64,000 nucleotides of DNA from Bacteroidales bacterium UBA6229. GTDB taxonomy: Bacteria; Bacteroidota; Bacteroidia; Bacteroidales; F082. The DNA lies in assembly GCA_002440975.1 (NCBI GenBank), contig DJWN01000064.1, positions 1 to 64,000 on the forward strand. Reading direction: 5' to 3'. The position numbers and the translations under genes are program-made. Positions 15,547-22,510 of the stretch are shown one piece after another; position 1 is the stretch's first letter; each line of letters begins with the position of its first letter. The notes beneath the pieces are model-generated. The model was not told the origin of the DNA, searched no databases, and was given only the letters and a program-made list of their open reading frames with translations.

Positions 15547-16503
15547 TCAACGATTTTTAATGCGGAAAAACACGTGAACTGCAATACCGAGTATGGCCAG
15601 CCCGAAAAGAATAATGCTGATGATATTGAAATAAAAATTTCGATTGGCACCAATCACATAGGATTCATTCAAAATCACTGCGTTAAGGAAACCGGATTGG
15701 CGGGCTTCGATACTTTGATATTTATACAAAGAAGCCATCAGCATGGTGTTGGACGAATGACACTCCACACATTTCTTCACGGCCAAATCCTTTTCGAGAA
15801 TGTTATGTGCCACCCACATGGTATCTTGCTGCGAAGTATGACATTCGATACATCTAACCGATTTCAGGTGGGCCTCATACTTTGGAATAAAGCTGTGAAC
15901 CTCAGCCAAATCTGGACGAATACTATCCGTGATACGCTGAAACTGAGCGGCATCGTTATGACAATCTATACAGGTTTGATTATGTGCCTTCACAATTTCA
16001 CTGATCTTAAACTCGCCATGTGTCATTGCCTTGTAAGCATGTGGATCGTGACACATCCAACAGTTAAAGGATTCGTCGTGCCGACTCGAATGAACGCTTT
16101 GAAAAAACTCCGCTTCTATCTGATCAAAATTGTATTGAGCATAGGTCTCATCTCCACCATGACAATCGATACAGGAATACATCATCTCGAATCTTAATTC
16201 GGACTGATGCGGAAAAACCTCATAATCCATTGAATGACAATCAATACATGCAAAATGACGGTGTACGCCCTGATAAAATGCACCCGTATCGAGCACATAA
16301 TTAGGATTCATCACCTTGCGTTCGAGCATACCCGAAAAATCATTCTCAAAACTATAAACCTTTTGTCCATGACAATCGAAACAGGTCTGATTCATCTCTG
16401 AATTGGAAGGTGGAGATTCCATGTCAACCATCAATTGTGCTGAAGCTTGTTTGTGCACAAAAGCAAACAACACAAAAAACAGTAGTAAAAATATGTTTCG
16501 CAT
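15547..16503 (-). CDS. Heptaheme c-type cytochrome, membrane anchored
   Basis: A 318-residue periplasmic cytochrome with a signal peptide, seven CxxCH heme sites (at about residues 41, 86, 111, 148, 178, 218 and 245) and a C-terminal membrane helix (about 290-311) with a short basic tail. Several extra histidines (for example HRHFA, VHSSRH, THGEF) could be distal ligands. The layout is like multiheme cytochromes that receive electrons from a membrane cytochrome b, not like NrfA (no CxxCK). A long reading frame on the opposite strand (15574-16197) is only a shadow of this gene. Confidence 0.9.
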   Translation of the reverse strand: MRNIFLLLFFVLFAFVHKQASAQLMVDMESPPSNSEMNQTCFDCHGQKVYSFENDFSGMLERKVMNPNYVLDTGAFYQGVHRHFACIDCHSMDYEVFPHQSELRFEMMYSCIDCHGGDETYAQYNFDQIEAEFFQSVHSSRHDESFNCWMCHDPHAYKAMTHGEFKISEIVKAHNQTCIDCHNDAAQFQRITDSIRPDLAEVHSFIPKYEAHLKSVRCIECHTSQQDTMWVAHNILEKDLAVKKCVECHSSNTMLMASLYKYQSIEARQSGFLNAVILNESYVIGANRNFYFNIISIILFGLAILGIAVHVFFRIKNR

Positions 16504-16595
16504 GTAATTTGAAGTTAAAGTCGGTCTGAATAATAAAAAAAGAATAAAATACGTTTTGCAAATTCTGTTTGATTACGCAAAAAATCAGAACATAA

Positions 16596-16652
16596 AAACA
16601 GGTTTACAATTAGGGTTGCACACAATGGCAAGTCCTGGATGTAAACCTGTTT
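16596..16652 (-). terminator. Hairpin after the monoheme cytochrome c gene
   Basis: Arms 16596-16607 and 16641-16652 form a perfect 12-base-pair stem with a 33-base loop; on the minus strand a T-run follows. It may reduce read-through from the cytochrome c gene into the heptaheme and cytochrome b genes. Confidence 0.6.
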
Positions 16653-16671
16653 CTGTCATATTCACAAAAGA

Positions 16672-17091
16672 TTATTTCTTCAGCGTTCTGAGGTAATTAA
16701 TGAGTGCCCAACGCTCTTCATCATCAGTAATTTTACTTTCGTAATTAGGCATTTCATCCCTACCAATGATAGACATATAATAAAGTTCGCCATCAGAAAC
16801 TTTATCCTGCCAGGCAGCATCAGCCAAATTACCCGGATCATACTCAAGGTTACGTGCTTTTGGACCATCGCCTTCACCAGTGTTTCCGTGGCAGGAACGA
16901 CAGTGTTTCATATAAGCTTGTTTACCGTATTTTTCAAGAGAAGCATCATCTTTGTATGGGTTTTCCATTGATACATACTCCTGAGGAACCTCCCAGGGTC
17001 CACCTTTTTTCTTTTCCTGAGGAATCATAAAGGCCATCAGCACTATTGTACTTGCCAATAAAGCTGCAATTGAAAAAAATCTAACATTCAT
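16672..17091 (-). CDS. Cytochrome c, class I monoheme
   Basis: A 139-residue periplasmic electron carrier with an N-terminal signal/anchor sequence, one CxxCH site (HCRSCHGNTGEGDGP) and a C-terminal helix ending ERWALINYLRTLKK; a distal Met is available in SIIGRDEMPNYE. This is the usual small cbb3/caa3-type cytochrome c pattern. Placed between a DUF5777 barrel and the heptaheme protein, it could shuttle electrons across the periplasm. Confidence 0.9.
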   Translation of the reverse strand: MNVRFFSIAALLASTIVLMAFMIPQEKKKGGPWEVPQEYVSMENPYKDDASLEKYGKQAYMKHCRSCHGNTGEGDGPKARNLEYDPGNLADAAWQDKVSDGELYYMSIIGRDEMPNYESKITDDEERWALINYLRTLKK

Positions 17092-17119
17092 AATTATATA
17101 ATTTAACAGTTAGTAATTC

Positions 17120-17992
17120 TTAAAAACTCCATAATCGAGTTATCGAAAATCCAAACATCAAATCACCTTTTGTCCAATCGTTTTGATTATACATGGCGTT
17201 ATGTTGCGGAACAATACCACCGGCTGTTGATACATAGATATGAAAAGCATGTGTACTTGTTCTGATTTCCCATCCCACACCCAGATTTGGTTTTGAAGGA
17301 TTGGTAAATTCACGATGCTCGGCAATACCTTGAATTTTTAACGGAACATCATATTGAAATAGTATGGATGATTGCGGTGAAAACCTGGCTCTACCATTAA
17401 AGCCAACAGAAATTTTATCGTGATCGATCAAGGAATCAGTTTTGTTAAAATGTGTAAAACTGGCATTTACCTGAAGCGACAGCCAATCGTTTACCCGGCG
17501 ACCAACGATCAACTGGGTAAAATAAGAAAAACGATCGCTTCCTTTAAAATCAAGACCATAAACTTCCTTATTTCTGCCATCAATCCCCATATTGGCGTAT
17601 ATGGCAACAGCCACCGGAATTGTGTTTCTGCGGGTTTGTTCTAAAATGGTGTATTTCACGGAGAAATCGTTATACATATTCAAACGCGTGATCCCATAGC
17701 CTATCTGTAGATTTTTGATCAACGAATAGTTAAGTCCCATGCGAATATTTGCACCGGGAGCATACAACCCAAACAAGTCGCTTAACCCATTATCCATTGT
17801 GCCAAATTTATGTTGAATAATGTATTCGAGAGTTTTAGGAGATTGGATCACCGTAGTTTGATTATCAATTAAATAGCCACTTTCGAAGGGTGCCCAAACC
17901 GGTTTATCTTTTGGCTTTGCCTCTTCATTCTGACCAATTGCAAGCGAGATTGAGCTCACAACCAGTGCTATGCCTAATAAATATCTTTTCAT
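17120..17992 (-). CDS. DUF5777-type outer-membrane beta-barrel protein
   Basis: A 290-residue protein with a signal peptide (cleaved after about SISLAIGQ) and regularly alternating beta strands to a C-terminal aromatic (ITRLWSF), as in outer-membrane barrels. The segments WAPFESGYLIDNQTT and EYIIQHKFGTMDNG match my memory of the DUF5777 family, which sits beside c-type cytochromes in Bacteroidota. It contains no heme site. A barrel encoded among heme proteins could be the sheath through which electrons cross the outer membrane, or a binding partner for a reductase. Confidence 0.75.
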   Translation of the reverse strand: MKRYLLGIALVVSSISLAIGQNEEAKPKDKPVWAPFESGYLIDNQTTVIQSPKTLEYIIQHKFGTMDNGLSDLFGLYAPGANIRMGLNYSLIKNLQIGYGITRLNMYNDFSVKYTILEQTRRNTIPVAVAIYANMGIDGRNKEVYGLDFKGSDRFSYFTQLIVGRRVNDWLSLQVNASFTHFNKTDSLIDHDKISVGFNGRARFSPQSSILFQYDVPLKIQGIAEHREFTNPSKPNLGVGWEIRTSTHAFHIYVSTAGGIVPQHNAMYNQNDWTKGDLMFGFSITRLWSF

Positions 17993-18010
17993 AGTAATTA
18001 CTTTTCTATG

Positions 18011-18403
18011 TTAATTATTTTGAGCTCCCTGTTGAATCCACCCCAAAATGATGCCAGCTTCGCTCAAGCTCAATTTTTTCCACCCATGTGTATTAGAAGA
18101 GGGGTGAGCGAACCAATAAATAGAGCTTGATTCCGGATCATTCAGATTTACGTAGGCCGGTACCAAGGCACTATAGGCTTTACTTGCTGTTAGATCAGGC
18201 GCAGTAGCACCGGTTGTGTGACAGGCAGTACAGTTGTTTCCACTTGTAAAAATGGGTACAACAGCTGATTGAAATGAAACAGTATCAGTAGGGTCAATCG
18301 GATCAGGATTTGGCATCTCAATAAAATCGTAGGTACAGGCCGAAGCTATCAGCAGCAGTACAACGACCACCAGACTCTGCTTTAGTAATCTTATTTGATA
18401 CAT
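18011..18403 (-). CDS. Monoheme cytochrome c-like lipoprotein
   Basis: A 130-residue lipoprotein (lipobox IASAC, Cys23) with one CxxCH (NCTACHTTG) following FQSAVVPIFTSG, the pattern of the small cytochrome domain used by Bacteroidota surface lipoproteins; the C-terminal SLSEAGIILGWIQQGA is the usual closing helix. It lies 18 bases upstream of the DUF5777 barrel gene in the same direction, consistent with a barrel-associated heme lipoprotein. Confidence 0.85.
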   Translation of the reverse strand: MYQIRLLKQSLVVVVLLLIASACTYDFIEMPNPDPIDPTDTVSFQSAVVPIFTSGNNCTACHTTGATAPDLTASKAYSALVPAYVNLNDPESSSIYWFAHPSSNTHGWKKLSLSEAGIILGWIQQGAQNN

Positions 18404-18427
18404 AATTTAATGTATTTGCTATTAATA

Positions 18428-18469
18428 AAAAGCTTCCAGGCTCAACTAAAATGAGTTCCCGGAAGCTTT
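18428..18469 (-). terminator. Hairpin between the hexaheme lipoprotein gene and the rest of the cluster
   Basis: AAAGCTTCC and GGAAGCTTT arms enclose a loop with a further short ACTCA/TGAG pairing, and a T-run follows on the minus strand. Inside an otherwise continuous operon it probably works as a partial terminator, giving more hexaheme lipoprotein than downstream products. Confidence 0.65.
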
Positions 18470-18483
18470 CATTGAATTAACGA

Positions 18484-19530
18484 TTATTGTTGAATGGCTT
18501 CCATTGTATTTTGAAGCACTCTTTTAACATAAGATGGATTGTGAACACCTAAGCTACGATCTTCTGTAAGAGCCTTGTAGTTCAATACAGCACCTGCTAC
18601 TTCAGGAGAATAGGTTCCTGCAACAGAGTTGTCGCTTCCAGGATTCATTGCACCAATTTCATCGAGCATGGCTTTTAGATCCAATAACATCAACTCCACT
18701 TCAGCTTGCAATTCTTCTGTTTTCACAACATATTCTTCCACATTTGGGTGACAGCCCACACAACCAGCTGTATTTAAAACAGTGGAGCCATAATAATCGT
18801 AACCAAGATACATGGTGTGTCCGCCAGCCTGTGTACCAAAAGCTTCAGCCATATGACAAGTTACACATGTGTTTTCAATATTGGCGTGTGGATGGTTATT
18901 ATAACCTGTGCCCGGCTCAAACAAACCAGTGCCTTTTACAACGTTAGCCTGTGGGCCATGATGAACACCATAACGAGTGTTAGTTATTGTAATATCTCCT
19001 CCTCCAACAGTTGGGAAAGGATTAACCGGACGACCCTGGTGACAGCTGGCACATTGGCTACCTGCACCAAAATCAGGTGTTTGCGTTGTGTTATACATAG
19101 CAACCTGTCCGGTTTTGGTGAGTTCCCAGTCGGCTGGGGTATAGCTATCATGTACTTTATGACAAGTGTAACAGTTAGGAGGATTAGGATTACTGATTGC
19201 AGCACCTGGTGCAGAAGGATCATAAGTACCCGTAACATGGTATCCGAGAAAACCCTGGCTGGTGTGACATGTGGCACAATCACCAGTGTTACGTTCAAAA
19301 TTTCCACCTGTAGCATGGATTGATTTTTCCCATTGAATTGTTTTCGCAAACAAAGCTTGTGAATTATCGTGACATTCAATACAACCGGCGGTTCCGTCCT
19401 GGCCGTTGATGCCATCTTCACCATCTTTTCCAGGTATTCCGGCAGGCCCTTCCTTGGTGCAGGAAATAAATGTAAGTGATGCCATAAAAATCATTGTGGT
19501 GGCAGTCGCTAATTTTTTCATTCTCTTCAT
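18484..19530 (-). CDS. Hexaheme c-type cytochrome lipoprotein with collagen-like linker
   Basis: A 348-residue lipoprotein (FISC, Cys24). Directly after the lipid anchor is a collagen-like stretch of six Gly-x-y units (GPAGIPGKDGEDGINGQDG), then six CxxCH sites (CIECH, CATCH, CYTCH, CASCH, CVTCH, CVGCH) with many extra histidines, and a C-terminal helix. This architecture (lipid anchor, stiff spacer, multiheme head) suits a cell-surface or outer-membrane electron-transfer protein. The family is not one I can name exactly; it has some of the feel of NrfB/octaheme-type CxxCH arrays but no catalytic CxxCK. It is the first gene of the operon, with an FNR-type site upstream. Confidence 0.85.
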   Translation of the reverse strand: MKRMKKLATATTMIFMASLTFISCTKEGPAGIPGKDGEDGINGQDGTAGCIECHDNSQALFAKTIQWEKSIHATGGNFERNTGDCATCHTSQGFLGYHVTGTYDPSAPGAAISNPNPPNCYTCHKVHDSYTPADWELTKTGQVAMYNTTQTPDFGAGSQCASCHQGRPVNPFPTVGGGDITITNTRYGVHHGPQANVVKGTGLFEPGTGYNNHPHANIENTCVTCHMAEAFGTQAGGHTMYLGYDYYGSTVLNTAGCVGCHPNVEEYVVKTEELQAEVELMLLDLKAMLDEIGAMNPGSDNSVAGTYSPEVAGAVLNYKALTEDRSLGVHNPSYVKRVLQNTMEAIQQ

Positions 19531-19636
19531 TGTTTCTATGGTATTTGGTTCATAATGTTGCCAGAGTATAAGTTAATTCCGGCTTGTAATTTTTCTTATG
19601 CAAGATTAACAGTATTTAACTTTTCAGCAATTATGC

Positions 19637-19644
19637 CAAAAATG
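19637..19644 (-). promoter_or_regulatory. Candidate -7 box of the heme operon
   Basis: Minus strand CATTTTTG, five of six fixed positions of TAnnTTTG. If used, transcription would start near 19631-19634 and the FNR-type site would be centred about 58-62 bases upstream. An alternative box TAATCTTG lies at 19601-19608. Confidence 0.4.
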
Positions 19645-19685
19645 ACATTAAAAAAACCGTACCTAGTTTTAGAACAATAGCTTTG

Positions 19686-19699
19686 TTGATATAAATCAA
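19686..19699. promoter_or_regulatory. FNR/CRP-family operator
   Basis: TTGATATAAATCAA, a perfect TTGAT-N4-ATCAA palindrome, the FNR/Dnr consensus. It lies about 156 bases upstream of the hexaheme lipoprotein start and no other gene faces away from it. Suggests oxygen- or NO-responsive activation of the heme operon. Confidence 0.6.
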
Positions 19700-19848
19700 T
19701 AATAACAATTGCCGGAAGTATATTATAAGGTTTTACAAGCATTTAAGTTTTTGTTGATCATTTTAATACCTACTATTAAACAAGCAGGGATTGTTAAAAA
19801 ATGTGAAAAACCTTTAACAAATTTAAACAGAATTTCACCCAAATTTAC

Positions 19849-20862
19849 TTATTGCTCATTATAGATTGTATGCGTTACTACTCTTCCTACAATTCGAAGT
19901 GTTTCTTTATCTATGGCATCAAGATTATCGTTGACAGTGTGCCAGTGTTCAAAAAAAGTGCCATTACTACTGGAGGGATCCAGGTGTATGATATTAATCG
20001 TGGGGATTCCGGCGATTTCGTTCATAGGTACGTGATCATCGTTGATGGGCGACCCGGGTTTATTAATAAAAAGATTGCCGTAACCAAGCTCATAGGCCTT
20101 CAGCCAAACCTTATCAACCACCCAGGAAGCATACTGTTGCGAAAAATACTCTCTCGGAAAAACCGGATCAGCACCTCCCACCATATCCAGCAATATCCCA
20201 AAGTTTGCCCTGTAGGCAGGTGTGTGTGGATTACGGCTCCAATATTGAGATCCCAATGCCCAGCTTTCTTCTGAATAACGATTACGATCGCTGGTTGGTG
20301 GTCCGTAGTCTTCCAAATCGAAAAAAACGATATCAATGCCAAATTGTTCAGATATTGGAAATGTTTTCAATAATCTGGCTATTTCGAGTAAAACTGCCGT
20401 ACCACTTGCTCCGTCATTAGCACCATCGATAGGGTTTTGATGATTTTCGGAATCTGCATCATAATCTGCATAAGGCCTGCTGTCCCAATGCGAAGACAAA
20501 ACAATTCGCTTTTTGGCTTTCGGATTAAACACACCGATGATATTGGATCCATCAAAGGCACGCTGATCATAAATACGTGTTCTAAATTGCTGTAAATAAA
20601 TCGTATCAGCAAACGCACTCATTTTATCAGCCAACCATAAGGCGCAAGCCTGATGTGCTACGGATTGCGGAACACGGGGCCCAAAAGCCAACTGTTTGGC
20701 TACGAAATGAAAAGCTGAATCGGCATTGAACTCAGGCACGCTCACTGCCACACCTTTGGTATTTGGGTTTGGTTTGTCTCGTTTTTCGGTGTGCGAGCCG
20801 GGATCACATGCATTTAAGATAACCAGTATCAGGATAATAAAAGTAAATTGTAACGCTTTCAC
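19849..20862 (-). CDS. M28-family zinc lipoprotein, glutaminyl cyclase-like
   Basis: A 337-residue lipoprotein (LNAC, Cys19). The metal-site motifs of M28 peptidases and glutaminyl-peptide cyclotransferases are present in order: SSHWDSRPYAD (His125), DGANDGASGTAVLLE (Asp150), FFDLEDYG (Glu184), LDMVGGADP (Asp226) and DDHVPMNEIAGIP (His277). The HWDSRPYAD-NDGASG pattern and single lipid-anchored domain are typical of the Bacteroidota glutamine cyclotransferase branch, which makes N-terminal pyroglutamate on exported proteins; aminopeptidase activity cannot be excluded. Periplasmic, outer or inner membrane anchored. Confidence 0.85.
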   Translation of the reverse strand: MKALQFTFIILILVILNACDPGSHTEKRDKPNPNTKGVAVSVPEFNADSAFHFVAKQLAFGPRVPQSVAHQACALWLADKMSAFADTIYLQQFRTRIYDQRAFDGSNIIGVFNPKAKKRIVLSSHWDSRPYADYDADSENHQNPIDGANDGASGTAVLLEIARLLKTFPISEQFGIDIVFFDLEDYGPPTSDRNRYSEESWALGSQYWSRNPHTPAYRANFGILLDMVGGADPVFPREYFSQQYASWVVDKVWLKAYELGYGNLFINKPGSPINDDHVPMNEIAGIPTINIIHLDPSSSNGTFFEHWHTVNDNLDAIDKETLRIVGRVVTHTIYNEQ

Positions 20863-20920
20863 TAAAGTTTGAGTATAATAATAAGACAGCGAATTTACAT
20901 GGAATTACGCAAAAATAATG

Positions 20921-21538
20921 TTAAAACAGTGAAAAGCTTTGACCAAATTTGTTTGAAAAAACATTCTCGCTCCAAGGTCTTCGGTTTCGATCGGCATATT
21001 CAAGCTCCTTCAGGTTTGGATGAAGCACATCAGGATTACCAATATAGCCAACTGCAACTACTGAAATCACTTTGTAGTGATCAGGAACTTCAAATACCTT
21101 TCCAGCTAGCTGCGTATCGAATCCCGACATTTGATGCGCATATAAACCATCAGCATGTGCCTGAAATGAGAGATGAGCTACAGCTTGTCCAAGATCATAG
21201 GCGTAAGTAAGATTTGCTTTACCCGGATTTTTGGTGCTCAGGGTATTGGCCAAATTCAATATCAATATCGGAGCTGTTTTTGTCCATAACTGGTTAAATT
21301 CCACGAATGTTTCATACAATTTCTTATAGGTGTCATCACCCTTTAATCCAATTATAAAACGCCAGGGCTGCTCGTTTGAAGCAGAGGGCGACCATCTGGC
21401 AGCCTCCAAAAAGCGATAAATCTTTTCGGGTTCTACAGCTTTATCACTAAAAGCCCGCGGGCTCCATCTTTCCAGTAAAACCGGATGAAGTCCGAATTTT
21501 GTTTCTGCAGTTTTGTTTTGATGCGTCATATTACTCAT
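20921..21538 (-). CDS. Nitroreductase-family FMN enzyme
   Basis: A 205-residue flavoprotein-like enzyme. The FMN-binding signature RWSPRAFSD near residue 25 and ARWSPSASNEQPWRFI near 48 are diagnostic, and the C-terminal VVAVGYIGN and NRRPWSENVF match the family. Such enzymes reduce nitroaromatics, quinones or other acceptors with NAD(P)H. Two in-frame starts exist (21538 and 21529). It lies upstream of the M28 gene in the same direction, 58 bases away; a shared function is not implied. Confidence 0.92.
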   Translation of the reverse strand: MSNMTHQNKTAETKFGLHPVLLERWSPRAFSDKAVEPEKIYRFLEAARWSPSASNEQPWRFIIGLKGDDTYKKLYETFVEFNQLWTKTAPILILNLANTLSTKNPGKANLTYAYDLGQAVAHLSFQAHADGLYAHQMSGFDTQLAGKVFEVPDHYKVISVVAVGYIGNPDVLHPNLKELEYADRNRRPWSENVFSNKFGQSFSLF

Positions 21539-21596
21539 TTGGTTTACTTTTTTAACATTTTGTCAGGTGAAATTATTTCAGAATTTAACAAAAAAA

Positions 21597-21619
21597 CCCG
21601 CTATCATTTCTGATGCGGG
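21597..21619 (-). terminator. Terminator of the gldKLMN operon
   Basis: CCCGC and GCGGG arms extended by ATCA/TGAT with one bulged base; a run of seven T follows on the minus strand. It lies 22 bases beyond the gldN stop. Confidence 0.75.
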
Positions 21620-21640
21620 CCATTCCATAAACATCAAAAA

Positions 21641-22495
21641 TCAGTACTCCCAAAGATTCTGTTCGAAGTTCAAAATCTCTGTCTTCACACGCTCCGATTC
21701 GAGCAAAGCATCAATACCAAGGGCATAGGAACCAATGGTACGATCGTACACGTTTTCCTCCTTGTAAACATAGCTATCGAACATACGCTTCCAAAACACC
21801 TCATCATAAGTTCGGCGTTCAGCTGAGTTCTGACGATTAAATATCTCAGATTTAGCAAGCACATCACGGGCCTGCTCATAGGATATCCAAAACAAGGGTT
21901 GTGTAAATTCCTGCCCATCCCTTTCGACCATCAGTACCGGACACAAAGCAATGATACGAACCATCAATTGTGATCTTTGTTTGTCGAAATACCAATCTTC
22001 TTTTACACGCAGACGCATCACACGGGTTGGATCAAACCTTGAAACGATTACAGTATCATACTCATCATAAGGTGGATAGCTGCGGCGAAGTGTTTGTCTG
22101 GAACTATCTGTTTCGCGCTCTATCAATTGATTATAAGTCAAGGGCACCAGAAACTCATCAGTAGGGTTATTCTGTGCGTCGTAAGCTAAAAATTTATTCT
22201 CGCGCATTCCGTCTAATATCACGGCAATAAAATTCCGCCAGTTATTATGGGGAATAACAGGATAATAAAAAGCGTGATTCATCTTCTGTCGGAAATCAAT
22301 TTCACGCCACACGCGTTTCTTCCACATTACATCCGCTTTCCGGATGGTAGGAAATGGAATGGGATCGATGTCAATTGTACCATCATCTGCATAAATCCCA
22401 TCTACTGGTCTTTCATCAAGAATTTGAGCAAACGTTTCCTGTGAAACGAAGCTAATTCCGATTAGGATGGTAAATAAAAACAATATTTTTCTCAT
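21641..22495 (-). CDS. gldN: Gliding motility / T9SS ring protein GldN (PorN)
   Basis: A 284-residue periplasmic protein with a signal peptide (through about QETFAQ). GldN/PorN forms, with the lipoprotein GldK/PorK, the ring under the outer membrane that links the GldL-GldM motor to the T9SS translocon. Family features: DVMWKKRVWREIDFRQKMNHAFYYP near residue 55, and the C-terminal FWKRMFDSYVYKEENVYDR. Last gene of gldK-L-M-N, 15 bases from gldM. Confidence 0.95.
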   Translation of the reverse strand: MRKILFLFTILIGISFVSQETFAQILDERPVDGIYADDGTIDIDPIPFPTIRKADVMWKKRVWREIDFRQKMNHAFYYPVIPHNNWRNFIAVILDGMRENKFLAYDAQNNPTDEFLVPLTYNQLIERETDSSRQTLRRSYPPYDEYDTVIVSRFDPTRVMRLRVKEDWYFDKQRSQLMVRIIALCPVLMVERDGQEFTQPLFWISYEQARDVLAKSEIFNRQNSAERRTYDEVFWKRMFDSYVYKEENVYDRTIGSYALGIDALLESERVKTEILNFEQNLWEY

Positions 22496-22510
22496 GATAT
22501 CTCAGAATAT

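Larger units (their letters stand above)
19531..19848. other. Regulatory spacer upstream of the heme operon
   Basis: 318 bases without a gene, very A+T-rich. It holds the promoter region of the heme operon: two candidate minus-strand -7 boxes (19637-19644 and 19601-19608) and the FNR-type palindrome at 19686-19699. A weak A+T hairpin (19791-19798 with 19813-19820) may end the M28 peptidase transcript. Confidence 0.6.

Noticed and set aside
15574..16197. 207-codon frame opposite the heptaheme cytochrome
   Set aside because: Antisense to a gene with seven CxxCH sites; no signal or domain seen.
19791..19820. Hairpin in the spacer after the M28 gene
   Set aside because: An 8-base A+T-only stem; too weak to report as a terminator with confidence.
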